The position numbers and the translations under genes are program-made. This document shows positions 61,931 through 64,000 of a stretch of 64,000 nucleotides of DNA, piece by piece; within the stretch, counting starts at the first letter, position 1; each line of letters opens with the position of its first letter. Source of the DNA: Ruminococcus flavefaciens (GTDB lineage: Bacteria; Bacillota; Clostridia; Oscillospirales; Ruminococcaceae); assembly GCA_002371825.1 (NCBI GenBank), contig DFHF01000060.1, positions 8,463-72,462 on the forward strand, in the 5' to 3' direction. The notes under the pieces were generated by a model. That model was not told where the DNA came from. It worked only from the letters and a program-made list of their open reading frames with translations, and searched no databases.

Positions 61931-62448
61931 CAGCACTTCTCCCTACTGGCTGCTGCCGGAAAAGCACCTGCCGAAGCAAGCGAAGCATTTGAATATCGCT
62001 TATCGTCTGAAACATCGCCGAGAACATGGACGTTATCCGGAAAATCTATCTTCTGATCCGGAGAGCGCAGTTCAAGCTCCATGATAGCCAGCTTATCCGA
62101 GAATGGATATGTATCCAGTTCAAAGAGCTGGTCATGGTAGTTAAAGCAGTACCTGACTTTTTCAACAGGGCTGATGCTTTTATCTGACTGCCCCAGAAGT
62201 CTGTCGTACTCCTCACGGCTTATTTCGTATTCATTTTCCTCACGGGTTATAGCGGATATGAACACCTTCTCCGTATAGGTGTAGGTGACCGCACCGTTTT
62301 CGGCTATTCTGCGCACTCTGCGCTGAGACTTATCCTTCCCGTGGTTCAGATAAGTCTGAGTTATGCCGATCTTTCTTTTGACATCAAGTCTTCTGACATC
62401 CGGAAGCTCCACCAGGAACTTTCGCTCAATTTCAAGTCCTTTTGCCAT
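61930..62448 (-). CDS. CYTH-domain triphosphate tunnel metalloenzyme
   Basis: 172 residues opening GLEIERKFLV, the ExExK signature, with basic strands (SQRRVRRI) and acidic strands (ELDTYPF, IMELELRS) that line the tunnel. Members hydrolyse inorganic or organic triphosphates, or make cyclic AMP; prokaryotic stand-alone forms are mostly triphosphatases. First gene of the CYTH-phoH-ybeY-era operon. Confidence 0.9.
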   Translation of the reverse strand: MAKGLEIERKFLVELPDVRRLDVKRKIGITQTYLNHGKDKSQRRVRRIAENGAVTYTYTEKVFISAITREENEYEISREEYDRLLGQSDKSISPVEKVRYCFNYHDQLFELDTYPFSDKLAIMELELRSPDQKIDFPDNVHVLGDVSDDKRYSNASLASAGAFPAAASREKC

Positions 62449-62499
62449 AAAACATCTCCGAAAAATAAAATTAAAAACAGGAAATTCTCCTACATTTAT

Positions 62500-62528
62500 A
62501 TTATATATCCTTTTTTGATTATTGTCAA
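62500..62528 (-). promoter_or_regulatory. Consensus promoter of the CYTH-phoH-ybeY-era operon
   Basis: Minus strand TTGACA (62528-62523), 17-base spacer, TATAAT (62505-62500). Confidence 0.88.
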
Positions 62529-62592
62529 CAAAAGATTTTGTTTTTTCTGTGAAACTTGCTTAAAAAGTTTGTGTATGTTGAAAACACAGTTT

Positions 62593-63348
62593 TCAGTCCG
62601 CATCCAACTCAGTATCATCGAGCATTATGCGATAATAGGAGAAATCACCGGGATCGCCATAAATGAATGGCATCCTCATCTCCGCCGGATCAGCCTTCGC
62701 CTCGGGCATAGTTATCACAAAGCCCTCTTTGCCGGCATCGATAGTGATGTCCAGCCGGTCAGAGACAGCCTTGCAAATGTCCCTGTAATTCCTGTCAAAA
62801 AAGCTTTCAGGCCTGTAATAAGACGGTTCCGGAGCCGGAGTATCTTTGATCTGCCTCATGCTCAAGCGAACGCAGCCGTCCTCGCACGATGTTCCCATTT
62901 CTATGCTTATACGGCCACCCTCGGAAGCCGTAATGATCCTTCTGACAGTGCCAAGGATAAAAAACCTGAGCACATCCGGGTCAGTCATGACCATTGCCCC
63001 GGAGTTTTCATTTATAACTATTTTGAGCTTGTCACCAAGGACGTGCTTGCACCCGGCAGCCACGCTCTCCGCAAATCTGTCGATGCGCAGCAAAGTCACC
63101 CTGTCCCCGTCAGCAGCCATAGCACTGTTGACTGCACTGTTTCTGAGTATACTCCTGCACATTGCACGAATGGTTTCAATATATTTTTTGCTTCTTCTGG
63201 ATATATTTTTGCCGGCAGCGTCCTCAAGCAGCTCACAGGACGAGATTATCCTCATTACTGCAAGCCCGTTTTCCTCACTGGCTGACCTGAGCATATCCAG
63301 AGTGTAGGGATTGTTCATAAGTTCGATAAGTTTATCCGGTTCCTTCAT
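62593..63348 (-). CDS. Cytosolic protein resembling a degenerate histidine kinase core
   Basis: 251 residues, no signal or membrane helix. Residues about 20-80 look like a dimerisation helical hairpin (LAVMRIISSCELLEDAAG ... ETIRAMCRSIL) without a phospho-accepting His. Residues about 85-215 resemble an ATPase-like fold (LRFFILGTVRRIITAS at the N-box place), with no clear glycine box. It could be a sensor or scaffold protein. Its own function is not recognisable. Confidence 0.5.
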   Translation of the reverse strand: MKEPDKLIELMNNPYTLDMLRSASEENGLAVMRIISSCELLEDAAGKNISRRSKKYIETIRAMCRSILRNSAVNSAMAADGDRVTLLRIDRFAESVAAGCKHVLGDKLKIVINENSGAMVMTDPDVLRFFILGTVRRIITASEGGRISIEMGTSCEDGCVRLSMRQIKDTPAPEPSYYRPESFFDRNYRDICKAVSDRLDITIDAGKEGFVITMPEAKADPAEMRMPFIYGDPGDFSYYRIMLDDTELDAD

Positions 63349-63544
63349 TTTTCAGCACCTTCCGGTAGTATTACCCCATTGCCCCAGACTATTTCTTATA
63401 TATTATACTACATTTTCAATAAAAATGGAAGAGTCAGAAAGCAATTTTTTGACGATATGATGTATAAAATCTCGGTTGATTTCTAAATACTTTTAGTCAT
63501 AATATACATTTCCTGAATTTTCCGTTATTTTTTTATCGAACCTC
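63349..63544. other. AT-rich gap between divergent genes
   Basis: Contains a TATAAT word near 63400-63405 (minus strand) for the kinase-like gene, without a good -35. No RNA gene seen. Confidence 0.4.
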
Positions 63545-63573
63545 TTGAAATAATTTCCTTTTTGGAGTATAAT
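63545..63573 (+). promoter_or_regulatory. Promoter of gap
   Basis: TTGAAA (63545-63550), 17-base spacer, TATAAT (63568-63573). Confidence 0.85.
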
Positions 63574-63605
63574 AAACCTATACAAATTATTAGGAGGTAT
63601 ATCCA

Positions 63606-64000
63606 ATGTCAGTTAAAGTTGCTATTAATGGTTTCGGCCGTATCGGCCGTCTTGCATTCAGACAGATGTTTGATGCTGAGGGTTATGAGGTAGTTGCTAT
63701 CAACGATCTTACAAAGCCTTCAATGCTCGCTCAGCTTCTCAAGTATGATACAGCTCAGGGCGGTTACTGCGGAAAGATCGGTGAGAACCTTCACACAGTT
63801 TCAGCTGATGATGAGGCTGGTACAATCACTGTTGACGGCAAGACTCTCACAATCTACGCTAAGGCTAACGCTGCAGAGCTTCCTTGGGGCGAGATCGGCG
63901 TTGACGTAGTTCTCGAGTGCACAGGTTTCTACTGCTCAAAGGAAAAGTCACAGGCTCACATCGATGCTGGTGCTAAGAAGGTTGTTATCTCTGCTCCTGC
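63606..64000 (+). CDS. gap: Glyceraldehyde-3-phosphate dehydrogenase, N-terminal part (cut by window edge)
   Basis: First about 131 residues, from ATG 63606 with AGGAGG 8 bases upstream. [15 protein letters not shown] is the NAD-binding loop, [19 protein letters not shown] follows, and [20 protein letters not shown] is the run before the active-site Cys, which lies beyond the window. Glycolytic enzyme of the cytoplasm. Highly biased codons, as in pta. Confidence 0.95.
   Translation, partial: MSVKVAINGFGRIGRLAFRQMFDAEGYEVVAINDLTKPSMLAQLLKYDTAQGGYCGKIGENLHTVSADDEAGTITVDGKTLTIYAKANAAELPWGEIGVDVVLECTGFYCSKEKSQAHIDAGAKKVVISAP

Noticed and set aside
1..64000. CRISPR arrays, insertion sequences, prophage genes, tRNA-associated integration sites
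   Set aside because: No regularly spaced direct repeats, transposase, integrase or att-type duplication around the tRNA was seen.

Overview
The window reads as a low-to-moderate GC Gram-positive anaerobe of the Ruminococcus type (R. flavefaciens / R. albus clade of Clostridia). The main evidence is a set of dockerin-bearing secreted glycoside hydrolases, a giant secreted protein carrying both a cohesin and a dockerin, a clostridial glgBCDA cluster, pta, SpoIIE, and strong vegetative promoters (TTGACA/TTGAAA, usually a 17-base spacer, TATAAT/TAAAAT) with AGGAGG ribosome sites. The species is an inference; no rRNA is present. The genome strand assignment is mixed and nothing looks like a prophage, insertion sequence, CRISPR array or integrated plasmid.

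Layout. 1-412 is the start of a P-type cation ATPase cut by the window edge. 622-3225 is a secreted GH30 enzyme with two discoidin-like carbohydrate modules and a dockerin. 3533-5726 is a two-gene unit (NAD-binding epimerase-like protein, iron-type alcohol dehydrogenase). 5856-11610 is a MATE exporter translationally coupled to sbcD-sbcC. 11798-14536 is a secreted GH43 arabinanase-like enzyme with ricin-type modules and a dockerin. 14855-15913 encodes a protein with the zinc-ligand pattern of bacterial phospholipase C but no signal peptide. 16032-16865 and 32898-33797 are two secreted leucine-rich-repeat paralogues that share a promoter design and a conserved leader motif. Between them sits 17390-26323, a secreted protein of about 2,977 residues that ends in cysteine-rich repeats, Thr linkers, a cohesin and a dockerin. 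Beside it lie a three-gene signalling operon (membrane sensor, histidine kinase, LuxR-type regulator; 26746-30246), an HD-GYP phosphodiesterase (30513-31409) and pta.

From 34307 the content is mainly housekeeping: tRNA-Arg(CCU), an iron-uptake operon (two FeoA, FeoB, a small FeoB-associated protein) with two identical-type 16-base inverted-repeat operators, a large polytopic membrane protein, SpoIIE, glgB-glgC-glgD-glgA, rsmA, a long minus-strand run (mscS, metallophosphoesterase, two FAD proteins, methyltransferase, small membrane protein), yqzL-recO-mutS2, CYTH-phoH-ybeY-era, a kinase-like protein, and the first 395 bases of the glyceraldehyde-3-phosphate dehydrogenase gene.

How it may work together. 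The two dockerin enzymes act on pectin side-chain or arabinogalactan linkages (GH30 similar to beta-1,6-galactanases, GH43 similar to endo-arabinanases). The giant protein has one cohesin to receive a dockerin and its own dockerin to plug into another scaffoldin, so it has the logic of an adaptor scaffoldin, with an unusually large N-terminal beta-helix/Ig-like region. Whether its cohesin binds the local enzymes is untested and is the most interesting hypothesis here. Sugars taken up would feed glycogen storage (glg) and acetate formation (pta).
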